Shown: positions 18,166 through 25,509 of the stretch, piece after piece | Numbering within the stretch: position 1 is the stretch's first letter | Layout: the number at the start of each line of letters is the position of its first letter | Origin: UBA3263 sp964586765 | GTDB lineage: Bacteria; Bacteroidota; Bacteroidia; Bacteroidales; Muribaculaceae | DNA: 61,268 bases | Assembly (NCBI GenBank): GCA_964586765.1 | Contig: CAZPHN010000012.1 | Coordinates: 1-61,268 of the forward strand | Reading direction: 5' to 3' | The notes under the pieces: model-generated | What the model saw: only the letters and a program-made list of their open reading frames with translations | Told to the model about the DNA's origin: nothing | Databases searched by the model: none | Made by a program: the position numbers and the translations under genes

Positions 18166-19305
18166 ATGAATGTGAAAATCCTTAAGTATGTTTTATCAGC
18201 GTGCCTTTTTGGCACACTGATAGTTGGCTGCTCTCAATCAAAGATTGATGATGGCAGCGTAATCTCAGTCAGCACAACCGAGTTCGCACCTGTAGATTCG
18301 TTTTTTACAAGCTATGAATTTGTGGCTTTAGAAACATCTGACAGCACTTTGTTAGACCGTAGCTCTATATTTCATACATCTGACAAGTACATAGTTGCGT
18401 ATTCTAGAGAGTGCGGATTCAACACTTTTGACAGAAACGGAAAATCTATTGCTCATTTCTCAAATAAGGGTCAAGGTCCCGGAGAGGCAAGTTTCATAAC
18501 TGACTTTTATATTGATGGCGAAAAGATAGTATGCGTACCATTTATGCAACCGAGACTGCTCGTATATAATATTCAGAATGGTAATTTGATTGAAGATATT
18601 GAACTGCCAAACACTTATTATTTCGCAAGTAATCTAAATCAGGACTTGATTGCCTTGAGTCCGCAATACTCCAATAATTCAAATTGGAACATTGATGTCT
18701 ATAATACTGCAACAAAGAGTATTGTCGGACAATATTTGCCGTACGAACATCTTAGTTCACTCATAATGGATGGCTTTAATGTTTTTGTGGGTCACGGAGC
18801 GGAATGTGTATTTGGAGTTCTGCCATTTGACTATAGCCTATATAGTATAACCGGAGATAAATGTGAAATAGTCCGCAAGTATGAATTTGATACACCGGAG
18901 AAAATGGAGCCCATCAATCCTGAAACGGTTAATATTTCAGAACTATCTGATAAATATAGATTCAGTCGTGTGGTAAAATGGTTAGGAAAATATTGCGAAA
19001 CAAAATCAGGTACACATTATCAGCATTTCAACCTCTTTTGTGATTACGGGGTTTTGCCATTCTTATGCAAATATTACAGTAACTCATCACAATCCGTGAC
19101 GCTGAGAATAGGTGCAGAGATATTTAGCCAGTTCCCATATTTAACTGGCGGTCCCTTTGAAATAAGAGATGGTTACTATATCTGCGCTACTCCGGCGATA
19201 TCGCTATTGAATATGGAGAAATCTCAAAACGCAGATACCTTTTCAAAACTTGGACTGCAAGAAGATTCTAATCCGGTCATATTCTTCTATAAGTTGAAAG
19301 AGTGA
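18166..19305 (+). CDS. BF3164 family lipoprotein, 6-bladed beta-propeller
   Basis: The 379-aa protein has a lipobox LIVGC (Cys22) and the family features FVALETSDSTLL and FSNKGQGPGEAS (about residue 99 on), followed by repeated beta-propeller blades (DFYIDGEKIVCV, LLVYNIQNGNLIEDI, NIDVYNTATKSIV). BF3164 proteins are periplasmic or outer-membrane lipoproteins that recur beside NVEALA genes; their ligand is unknown. It lies 12 bp behind the NVEALA gene, so the two form a unit that probably ends at the hairpin at 19366-19448. Confidence 0.82.
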   Translation: MNVKILKYVLSACLFGTLIVGCSQSKIDDGSVISVSTTEFAPVDSFFTSYEFVALETSDSTLLDRSSIFHTSDKYIVAYSRECGFNTFDRNGKSIAHFSNKGQGPGEASFITDFYIDGEKIVCVPFMQPRLLVYNIQNGNLIEDIELPNTYYFASNLNQDLIALSPQYSNNSNWNIDVYNTATKSIVGQYLPYEHLSSLIMDGFNVFVGHGAECVFGVLPFDYSLYSITGDKCEIVRKYEFDTPEKMEPINPETVNISELSDKYRFSRVVKWLGKYCETKSGTHYQHFNLFCDYGVLPFLCKYYSNSSQSVTLRIGAEIFSQFPYLTGGPFEIRDGYYICATPAISLLNMEKSQNADTFSKLGLQEDSNPVIFFYKLKE

Positions 19306-19365
19306 TTTATAAGCGGAATTGAACCAGAACCAACCAATTGTTTTGAATCTAAAGGCTTGAAAAGA

Positions 19366-19448
19366 AATGGATAGTGTGTCAATAAAAGATTTATGAAACG
19401 ATATTGCCGTTTGGCTTCATTGCTTTCTATTATTGAACACTATCCATT
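19366..19448 (+). other. Long imperfect hairpin in the BF3164 to DUF1573 intergenic gap
   Basis: AATGGATAGTGT (19366-19377) and ACACTATCCATT (19437-19448) are perfect arms, extended inward by TCAATAA/TTATTGA, then TATGAA-like/TTCAT and AAACG/CGTTT, around a small loop. It is followed by CATTTTC and a tandem ATAAGAGATAAT repeat (about 19463-19487). It could be a terminator or attenuator within the cassette, or a small palindromic element; no transposase-like target duplication is evident. Confidence 0.6.
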
Positions 19449-19506
19449 CATTTTCTTTGGCATATAAGAGATAATATAAGAGATAATATTAAATAATTGA
19501 AGCGTT

Positions 19507-20424
19507 ATGTCGAAAAAGAAGTCTGTAATATTTGGCGTAGCTACACTATTTATTTTGTGTGTGGTCGTAGGACTATACCTAACTTATATTGGGCACAGAA
19601 ATGACAAAGGTAGCGATGACCGGGAGGCTATTGAACAGGTTGTTAACTATTGGTCAGGACGGGAAGTTATAACGCCATTGAATATTGGCTACTTTACTGT
19701 CGATGGTCGGGCTGATAATGCTAATTACCCATCCGAGAAGTTTAAAATTTTACGCTATGTCGGTAAGGAAGGTTGCTCATCATGTAAGCTGCATCTTAGT
19801 CGCTATCCTGAGATACTGAGGGCGTTATCTGACAGCGCAAAATGTGAGGTGGGGTTTGTATGTATCGTAAATCCGGCAGATATGGCTGAAATCAGAAGAA
19901 TTTTGCGGCGGGATAATTATGCCGGACTTACAATGTGGATAGATGAAGTCGATACCATCAATACCATTAATCACTTTCCGGAGATTGAGGCGTTACAGAC
20001 GTTTTTACTGGATAAAGACAATAAGGTGCTTGCAATAGGAGACCCGGCTGTCAATCCAAGAGTGATGCGATTATATGCTCAAATACTTACAAACGACACC
20101 ATTAACCCTGCCCGGTTGCCCAATACTGCTTTATCAGTGGAGAAAGAGGAGATAAAGCTCGGTAAGGTTGCCGCAGGAGATACCGTCCATGTCTCCGTGG
20201 CGGTAAAAAATATCGGACAGGTGGATTTCATTCTTGACAAGGTTGTCACGTCATGTGATTGTACGACAGCCGAGTTAATTCCCGAACGCATCGCTCCCGG
20301 CGAGAATGCTATGCTGACAATCCATTTCAGCGAGCCGGAAGCAGTTGGCGACTTCTTCAGAACTGTCAATATATTTGGCAATACAGGAGAGGTATTGATT
20401 GAGATAAATGGAACGGTAATATAA
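19507..20424 (+). CDS. Thioredoxin-like and DUF1573 domain protein
   Basis: The 305-aa protein has an N-terminal membrane segment (about residues 8-27), a thioredoxin-like domain with a CSSC motif near residues 90-93 (GKEGCSSCKLHL), and a C-terminal DUF1573 immunoglobulin-like domain (LGKVAAGDTVHVSVAVKNIG, TSCDCTTAEL, APGENAMLTIHF). It is probably anchored in the inner membrane facing the periplasm. The CxxC pair suggests redox work, which would fit the cysteine-bearing NVEALA peptide; this link is inference. It lies 2 bp before the ligase gene. Confidence 0.78.
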   Translation: MSKKKSVIFGVATLFILCVVVGLYLTYIGHRNDKGSDDREAIEQVVNYWSGREVITPLNIGYFTVDGRADNANYPSEKFKILRYVGKEGCSSCKLHLSRYPEILRALSDSAKCEVGFVCIVNPADMAEIRRILRRDNYAGLTMWIDEVDTINTINHFPEIEALQTFLLDKDNKVLAIGDPAVNPRVMRLYAQILTNDTINPARLPNTALSVEKEEIKLGKVAAGDTVHVSVAVKNIGQVDFILDKVVTSCDCTTAELIPERIAPGENAMLTIHFSEPEAVGDFFRTVNIFGNTGEVLIEINGTVI

Positions 20425-20426
20425 GT

Positions 20427-21782
20427 ATGTGGGTCAAATACAAGAATTTATGGTCAAAAATTGACTGGCGGCTATGGATATGTTGTGGCTTATTGGTTTA
20501 CGGACTCGTTGAAGGAATTTGGGGAGTATTGCAACTGTGTGAGGTAGTAGAGAGTGGTCATCCACGATATCCGGTGACGGGGTCATTTTACAATCCGGGA
20601 CCTTATGGGTGTTTTATCGGGTGTCTGCTTCCATTAGCTGCCTGCATTTACATGGGCAAGGGCGAACGGAAGTGGATTAAAGGACTTTCCGGAGTGTATA
20701 TCCTAACGTGTGCGTTATTGCTTCCCGGAGGGATGAGCCGCACGGGTTGGATAGCTGCCGCTATTGGAATCGGCATAGTCGTTGCCGGGGTCTATAAAAA
20801 ACGGCTGGTGTTATTGGCTCCGGGGAAGAAAGCGTTATTAATCGGCGGACTCTTAGCCATTGTCGCAGCGGGCGGCTATGGCGCATACGTTTTGAAGCCG
20901 GATTCTGCCGACGGACGCTTGTTGTTGTGGAAGATTGCGGCAAAGGCGACCACTTATAGCCCATGGGCGGGCGTCGGTTGGGAAAACGTAGCCGGCACAT
21001 ATGGCGATGCGCAGGAATCGTATTTCAGTAGCGGCGTAGCGACTGCTCACGAAGAGATGCTTGCAGGGACTCCGGCTTATGTGTTCAACGAGTATCTTCA
21101 GATAGCCATTGCGTTTGGCATACCGGCGGGAATATTGTTTGCCGTTTCATTAGTGGCCGCGGCTATCATATATTGGCGCAAGGTTCAATACGGATTGTCG
21201 GGAGTGACAGTGGCATTAATGACCGTCATGTTTGCCTCTTACCCTTTGCAATTTTGGGAATTCAAGGTTTTAATCGGACTGGTTATTGCCGGAGCATTCC
21301 TGATGGTCGGGAATAAAAAAGCCGGAATCGCAGTTACATTGCTATATGTAGGACTTTGGTGGTGTTTCTGTATTAAATCACGTCCGGTAGATATCAGCTC
21401 GGAGTTCAATCACGCCCAAAGGGCTCAACGCATAGGTAGACATGAGGCATCGAATCAGATGATAATGGAGTTTTTAGCTAAAACATCAGACCCAATGCCG
21501 CTCAATATTATCGGGAGAAATTATCAAGCGATGGGCGTCAGGGATTCAGCCGAATATTATTTTCTTCGGGCGGCGGCAAGAGTGCCAAACCGCTTATACC
21601 CTCACTATCTGTTAATGAAGCTTTATGCAGAAGAACCGTCTGACAGCATAAAGATGAGACATCAAGCTGAAATAATCCTAAAAAAACAGCCAAAGACCCA
21701 TTCCACAGCAATTGAGGAAATGCGTCAGGAGGCTCGCAAATTATTAGCAAATTATGAGGTTGCAGTTCATAAAATATCTTAA
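20427..21782 (+). CDS. O-antigen ligase-like (Wzy_C) polytopic protein with C-terminal TPR
   Basis: The 451-aa protein has about ten membrane segments, a Wzy/WaaL-type signature (GSFYNPGPYGCFIGCLLP, then MSRTGWIAA) and a C-terminal TPR-like region (GRNYQAMGVRDSAEYYFLRA). Family members transfer glycans to lipid A or proteins, or polymerise O-units; which of these applies is unknown. No glycosyltransferases are nearby, so lipopolysaccharide assembly is not supported by context. Its 3' end overlaps the signal peptidase gene by 29 bp, and a decayed copy of that same end lies at 17524-17650. Confidence 0.75.
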   Translation: MWVKYKNLWSKIDWRLWICCGLLVYGLVEGIWGVLQLCEVVESGHPRYPVTGSFYNPGPYGCFIGCLLPLAACIYMGKGERKWIKGLSGVYILTCALLLPGGMSRTGWIAAAIGIGIVVAGVYKKRLVLLAPGKKALLIGGLLAIVAAGGYGAYVLKPDSADGRLLLWKIAAKATTYSPWAGVGWENVAGTYGDAQESYFSSGVATAHEEMLAGTPAYVFNEYLQIAIAFGIPAGILFAVSLVAAAIIYWRKVQYGLSGVTVALMTVMFASYPLQFWEFKVLIGLVIAGAFLMVGNKKAGIAVTLLYVGLWWCFCIKSRPVDISSEFNHAQRAQRIGRHEASNQMIMEFLAKTSDPMPLNIIGRNYQAMGVRDSAEYYFLRAAARVPNRLYPHYLLMKLYAEEPSDSIKMRHQAEIILKKQPKTHSTAIEEMRQEARKLLANYEVAVHKIS

Positions 21783-22653
21783 ACGCGTTTTATATACCTT
21801 GCTCGGGATATATTGCGGTTATTGGTTGCTGCAGGTCACTACCTGTTGCTCATTCCATGCACCGACCGAATCCATGACTCCGACTATCCTGCCGGGAGAT
21901 TATGGTATTGTAAACAAATGGAAAATAGGAGCCAGAATTTTTGATATACCCAAGGCAATCAATGGAGAAAAGACAAAAGTCTATCGGCTTCCCGGATATG
22001 GTAAGATAGAACGCAATGATATTGTAGCATTCAACTATCCATTCATTGGAAAGGACACCATAGGGATGAATATGAGGAAGTATTATTGTAAGCGCGTTGT
22101 AGCCATTCCGGGAGATACGCTTGAAATCCGTAACTGCAAATATCGTGTCAAAGGGGTCGACGAGGCTCTTGGCAATTTGCCGGCGCAGACAGAACTGGAT
22201 AATTGGTTATCCCATCTTGATAATCCGCAAGAGCACATATGCTTTAATGCTTGGCCCTTCGATCCGATTATGGGCTGGACTATCCAAAATTTCGGACCAC
22301 TGCTCATACCTAAGAAAGGAACGAAAATTAAGATGACGCGCGAAAATACCATTTTATATGGTAAATATATCGCATGGGAACAGCAATGTCCCCGGTCTGT
22401 ATGGCATGACGGGCACGCTTGGATAGACAATAGGCTGATTGATGAATATTGCTTTGAAGAGAACTATTATTTTACGGCAGGAGACAGAGTGGAGAATTCC
22501 GCTGACTCCCGTTATTGGGGGCTCCTGCCAGAGTCAATGATAGTAGGTGTCGCCGCCTTTATATGGGACAGCAAAGACCCGGAAACTGGGAAACGCCGAT
22601 GGAACAGAATATTCACATCATTAACAAATCCCATAAATGCCGTTAGGAAATGA
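21754..22653 (+). CDS. Signal peptidase I (S26A)
   Basis: The 299-aa protein has one N-terminal membrane segment, the catalytic serine in TESMTPT (Ser40) and the general-base lysine in YYCKRVVAIPGD (Lys113), with the C-terminal box SADSRYWGLLPES. It cleaves type I signal peptides on the periplasmic side. It is probably an accessory paralogue rather than the housekeeping LepB, because it closes an accessory cassette and overlaps the ligase gene. A dedicated role in processing the NVEALA peptide is attractive but unproven. Confidence 0.85.
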   Translation: MRLQFIKYLKRVLYTLLGIYCGYWLLQVTTCCSFHAPTESMTPTILPGDYGIVNKWKIGARIFDIPKAINGEKTKVYRLPGYGKIERNDIVAFNYPFIGKDTIGMNMRKYYCKRVVAIPGDTLEIRNCKYRVKGVDEALGNLPAQTELDNWLSHLDNPQEHICFNAWPFDPIMGWTIQNFGPLLIPKKGTKIKMTRENTILYGKYIAWEQQCPRSVWHDGHAWIDNRLIDEYCFEENYYFTAGDRVENSADSRYWGLLPESMIVGVAAFIWDSKDPETGKRRWNRIFTSLTNPINAVRK

Positions 22654-22662
22654 ACCCTGCAA

Positions 22663-23409
22663 TTATAGGGGGCGGGTGCCGTTGCATTTGGGGTAGTCTG
22701 AGCAGCCCCAAAATTGCTGACCTTGACGCGTGCCTCGTTGAATTGTCCGCGAAAGCATAGGTTTTCCGCATTTCGGACATTTCGGGGCACCTTCTAATGC
22801 TGCCTTTTCCTGTCGACCTTCAAGACGGGTTTGTGTCAGGTTTTCGGCAAAACCGCCCTGCTGTTTAAAGTCGCGAAGTTGAGCGGTAAGCATTGCGGTA
22901 AGCATCGCGTTTATTTTCATGCATAGGACTATCAGGCAGTTGGCTGCGTCCTCGTTGGTTCCTCGTTCTAAAAAGCAGTCAAATCGTGATTTCTGTTTAG
23001 AAATGTGTGCTATGGCATCGGATATGAAGTTTTCGCCATAGCATGGTTTATCGAGCTGGAGGTTGATAACAGACTGAAATCGTTGATCGGATGTAGACCA
23101 AGCCTTAAGTGAATGGCGCATCATGTAATTCATAAAGTCACCCATCAGTTCGTGGCTGCTTGCACGGGCAACGTCGGTCAGGCGCATTTCTGTTTCGTAG
23201 GATGTTTCATGACGTCCGGAGCCTTCGGCTATATTCGCACGGATTGAGCGGGCAGCTTGAGTCATCTGGTCATAAAGGCGATGCCCCGGGTCAATTTTGT
23301 AGTCGATGAAACGGTCGCAGAACCGCTGCGTGGCGATTTCGATGATGTTGGCAATGACCCATGAGTTGAGCCAGAAGTATGAGGGAGCAGAGCTGAATTT
23401 TATTGCCAT
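22663..23409 (-). CDS. Four-helix-bundle suffix protein with C-terminal zinc ribbon
   Basis: The 248-aa protein joins a four-helix-bundle domain of the 23S-insertion/S23 type (DQMTQAARSIRANIAEGSGR) to a topoisomerase-type C4 zinc ribbon (CPKCGKPMLSRT, then WGCSDYPKCNGT). The ATG at 23409 is preferred over the upstream TTG at 23427. The function is unknown; the ribbon suggests nucleic-acid binding. It is convergent with the signal peptidase gene, 9 bp away. Confidence 0.75.
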   Translation of the reverse strand: MAIKFSSAPSYFWLNSWVIANIIEIATQRFCDRFIDYKIDPGHRLYDQMTQAARSIRANIAEGSGRHETSYETEMRLTDVARASSHELMGDFMNYMMRHSLKAWSTSDQRFQSVINLQLDKPCYGENFISDAIAHISKQKSRFDCFLERGTNEDAANCLIVLCMKINAMLTAMLTAQLRDFKQQGGFAENLTQTRLEGRQEKAALEGAPKCPKCGKPMLSRTIQRGTRQGQQFWGCSDYPKCNGTRPL

Positions 23410-23459
23410 TTTAGTTAGGAGGGTCAAGTTGTCATGTTGTCAAGTTGACATTTTGACGG

Positions 23460-24806
23460 TTAGAGGGAGTTGATGAAGATTAGGAGGATGCAGAGGGGGA
23501 TGATGTAGCGGAGGAGGAAGCGGATGGTGGGGAAGATTTTGCTGTGGGGCATGGAGAGCTGTGTGGCGAAACGTCGGCGGGGATATGCCCAGCCGGCAAT
23601 GAGCGACACAAAGACTCCTCCCAAGGGCAGCAGTACGTTTGATGAGGTGAAGTCGAAGAGGTTGAAGAAGGTCAGCGAGAAGATTTTTACGTCGGCAAGC
23701 GGTCCGAAGCTCAAAGCACACAATGCGCCGAGAATCATGCTGAGTCCGATTACGGCTGCCGACGCTTTACGGCGCGACCAGAGGAACCGTTCGGTACAGA
23801 ATGATATGGAGATTTCCGCCATAGATATGGTTGAGGTCAGCGAGGCGATAAAGAGGAGGATGAAAAACAGCGGGGCAAGGATTTCGCCGCCGGTCATGGC
23901 TCCGAAGATTGCGGGAAGTGTTTCAAAAACGAGGGTGGGACCCGCCGTGGGCGACATCCCGAAGCTGAACACCGCCGGGAAGATGATTATGCCGGAAAGG
24001 ATTGCCACAAGGGTATCCAAGGCGGCGATACTTACCGCCGTACGCGGAATATTGGTCGAGTCCTTGAAGTATGAACCGTAAGTCAGCATACAGCCGAGTC
24101 CGATGCTGAGGGAGAAGAATGCCTGACCCATTGCGCTGAGAATGGTCGAAACGGACACTTTCGAGAAGTCGACCGCAAAGAGAAACCGTAGCCCGCGGTC
24201 AGCCTCAGGGAGCATCAGCGAGTTAATGCAGAATACCAGAAGGATAATAAACAGCAGCGGCATCAACATGTTGGAAAGCCGTTCGATTCCCTTACGGACA
24301 CCGCGCGACAGAGCCAGAAAGTTAATAAAAAGGAAGAGCAAGGTATAGAAAAGGGCTTTGACCGGAGATGCGATTGAGGAATTGAAGAGAGAGTGGAGAG
24401 TGGCGACGTCGGTTGACTTAAATCCGCTCGAAAATGAGAAAACGGTATACTCGATGGTCCAGCCTGCCACGACCGAGTAGAAGCTCAGAATCAGAACCGA
24501 GGCGATAATGCCCATGACTCCGACCGCACCCATTGACCGTTTGCCTGTAAGCGACACGAAGGTGCGCACAGCGTTTGCCCGCGAGTCACGCCCCATGGCA
24601 AATTCGGCGCAGAGCAGCGGAATGCCCATAATGAGGATGAAAAACAGGTAAATGAGCAGGAAGGCTCCGCCGCCGTTTGTCCCGGCTTCATAAGGGAAAC
24701 GCCATATGTTTCCCAAGCCGACGGCAGAACCGACCGCCGTAGCAATCGCGCCGAGTCGGGTCACGAATGCGCCGCGCTGTGAGTTATTTCGAGTCGTATC
24801 TGACAT
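23460..24806 (-). CDS. Sodium-dependent transporter, neurotransmitter:sodium symporter family
   Basis: The 448-aa polytopic LeuT-fold protein has the Na+/substrate site helix GSAVGLGNIWRFPYEAG near the N-terminus and LLCAEFAMGRDSRANAV. It probably imports an amino acid or related amine with Na+. The ATG at 24806 is chosen: upstream codons in this frame read low-complexity sequence that overlaps the HAD gene. It lies 10 bp behind that gene on the same strand, so they are probably co-transcribed. The substrate cannot be told from sequence. Confidence 0.88.
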   Translation of the reverse strand: MSDTTRNNSQRGAFVTRLGAIATAVGSAVGLGNIWRFPYEAGTNGGGAFLLIYLFFILIMGIPLLCAEFAMGRDSRANAVRTFVSLTGKRSMGAVGVMGIIASVLILSFYSVVAGWTIEYTVFSFSSGFKSTDVATLHSLFNSSIASPVKALFYTLLFLFINFLALSRGVRKGIERLSNMLMPLLFIILLVFCINSLMLPEADRGLRFLFAVDFSKVSVSTILSAMGQAFFSLSIGLGCMLTYGSYFKDSTNIPRTAVSIAALDTLVAILSGIIIFPAVFSFGMSPTAGPTLVFETLPAIFGAMTGGEILAPLFFILLFIASLTSTISMAEISISFCTERFLWSRRKASAAVIGLSMILGALCALSFGPLADVKIFSLTFFNLFDFTSSNVLLPLGGVFVSLIAGWAYPRRRFATQLSMPHSKIFPTIRFLLRYIIPLCILLIFINSL

Positions 24807-24816
24807 AGACAGTGAG

Positions 24817-25473
24817 TTAGGAGGGGGAGACGATGCGGAGGAGTTCGGAGGGGTGGGAGATGATGTTTTCGGCGTAGTATTGGCGTAGTTCCGCCACAGG
24901 GCGGAATCCCCATGTGACTCCGACACTCTGGACACACGCGCGGCGAGCGGTTTCCATGTCAACGCCGCTATCGCCAACGTAGGTCACTTCGGCTTTTGGG
25001 GTGGGGACGTCGCGCAGGATGTCAAAGACTATGGAGGGGTCGGGTTTCGCGGGGACTCCCGGACGCATACCGTGGACGCTTTCAAAGGGTAGCCGCGGGA
25101 AGAAGTGTGCGACAAGCGCGGAGGTTGCAGCCTGATATTTATTGGAGGCGACGGCGAGTTTAAATCCGCGGGTTGCCAAGTCGTCGAGCATGTCTTCTAT
25201 GCCGGGATAGGGGACGGTATAGTCCCAGAGGTGTTTGTCGTAATATTCTTGGAAAATCTTGCGAAGATATTCGACCGATTCGGGGTCGCGGTGTTCCGGC
25301 GGCAATACTCGCTCAAGAAGTCGCCCGACGCCGTTGCCTACGAAGAAGGGGTAGGTGGCGATGTCGTGGGTGGGATAGCCGCAGACGTCCAATGCATGGT
25401 TTGCAGCATGGGCAAGATCGGCAAGTGAGTTAAGCAGGGTGCCGTCAAGGTCGAATATTACGAGGGATTTCAT
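24817..25473 (-). CDS. HAD hydrolase, phosphoglycolate phosphatase-like
   Basis: The 218-aa protein has HAD motif I FDLDGTLLNS (nucleophile Asp in DLDGT, residues 8-12), motif II in LAVASNKYQA, and motif IV GDSGVDMETA. The cap domain type and length fit the Gph/PGPase subfamily (phosphoglycolate to glycolate, EC 3.1.3.18), although related HADs with other substrates look alike. It lies between tamL and the Na+ symporter gene, with a TTTAGGG-type repeat in the gap upstream. Confidence 0.82.
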   Translation of the reverse strand: MKSLVIFDLDGTLLNSLADLAHAANHALDVCGYPTHDIATYPFFVGNGVGRLLERVLPPEHRDPESVEYLRKIFQEYYDKHLWDYTVPYPGIEDMLDDLATRGFKLAVASNKYQAATSALVAHFFPRLPFESVHGMRPGVPAKPDPSIVFDILRDVPTPKAEVTYVGDSGVDMETARRACVQSVGVTWGFRPVAELRQYYAENIISHPSELLRIVSPS

Positions 25474-25509
25474 GCGTGGTTTAGGGTTTAGGGTTTATGG
25501 TTTATGGGA
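25474..25509. repeat. TTTAGGG/TTTATGG low-complexity spacer
   Basis: Tandem heptads (TTTAGGGTTTAGGGTTTATGG with a further TTTATGG) fill the gap between tamL and the HAD gene. The same family of spacer sequence recurs between the permease pairs at 38938, 41823 and 44659. Confidence 0.8.

Noticed and set aside
19366..19448. MITE/insertion element
   Set aside because: Perfect terminal arms are present but no target duplication or related copy was found in the window; kept as an unassigned hairpin.
23410..23459. TGTCAA-G-TTGACA palindrome as an operator
   Set aside because: It lies between 3' and 5' ends of same-strand genes in a low-complexity repeat, with no promoter beside it.
25474..25509. 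Telomere-like TTTAGGG repeat
   Set aside because: Short intergenic low-complexity tract on a bacterial contig, related to other spacers here.
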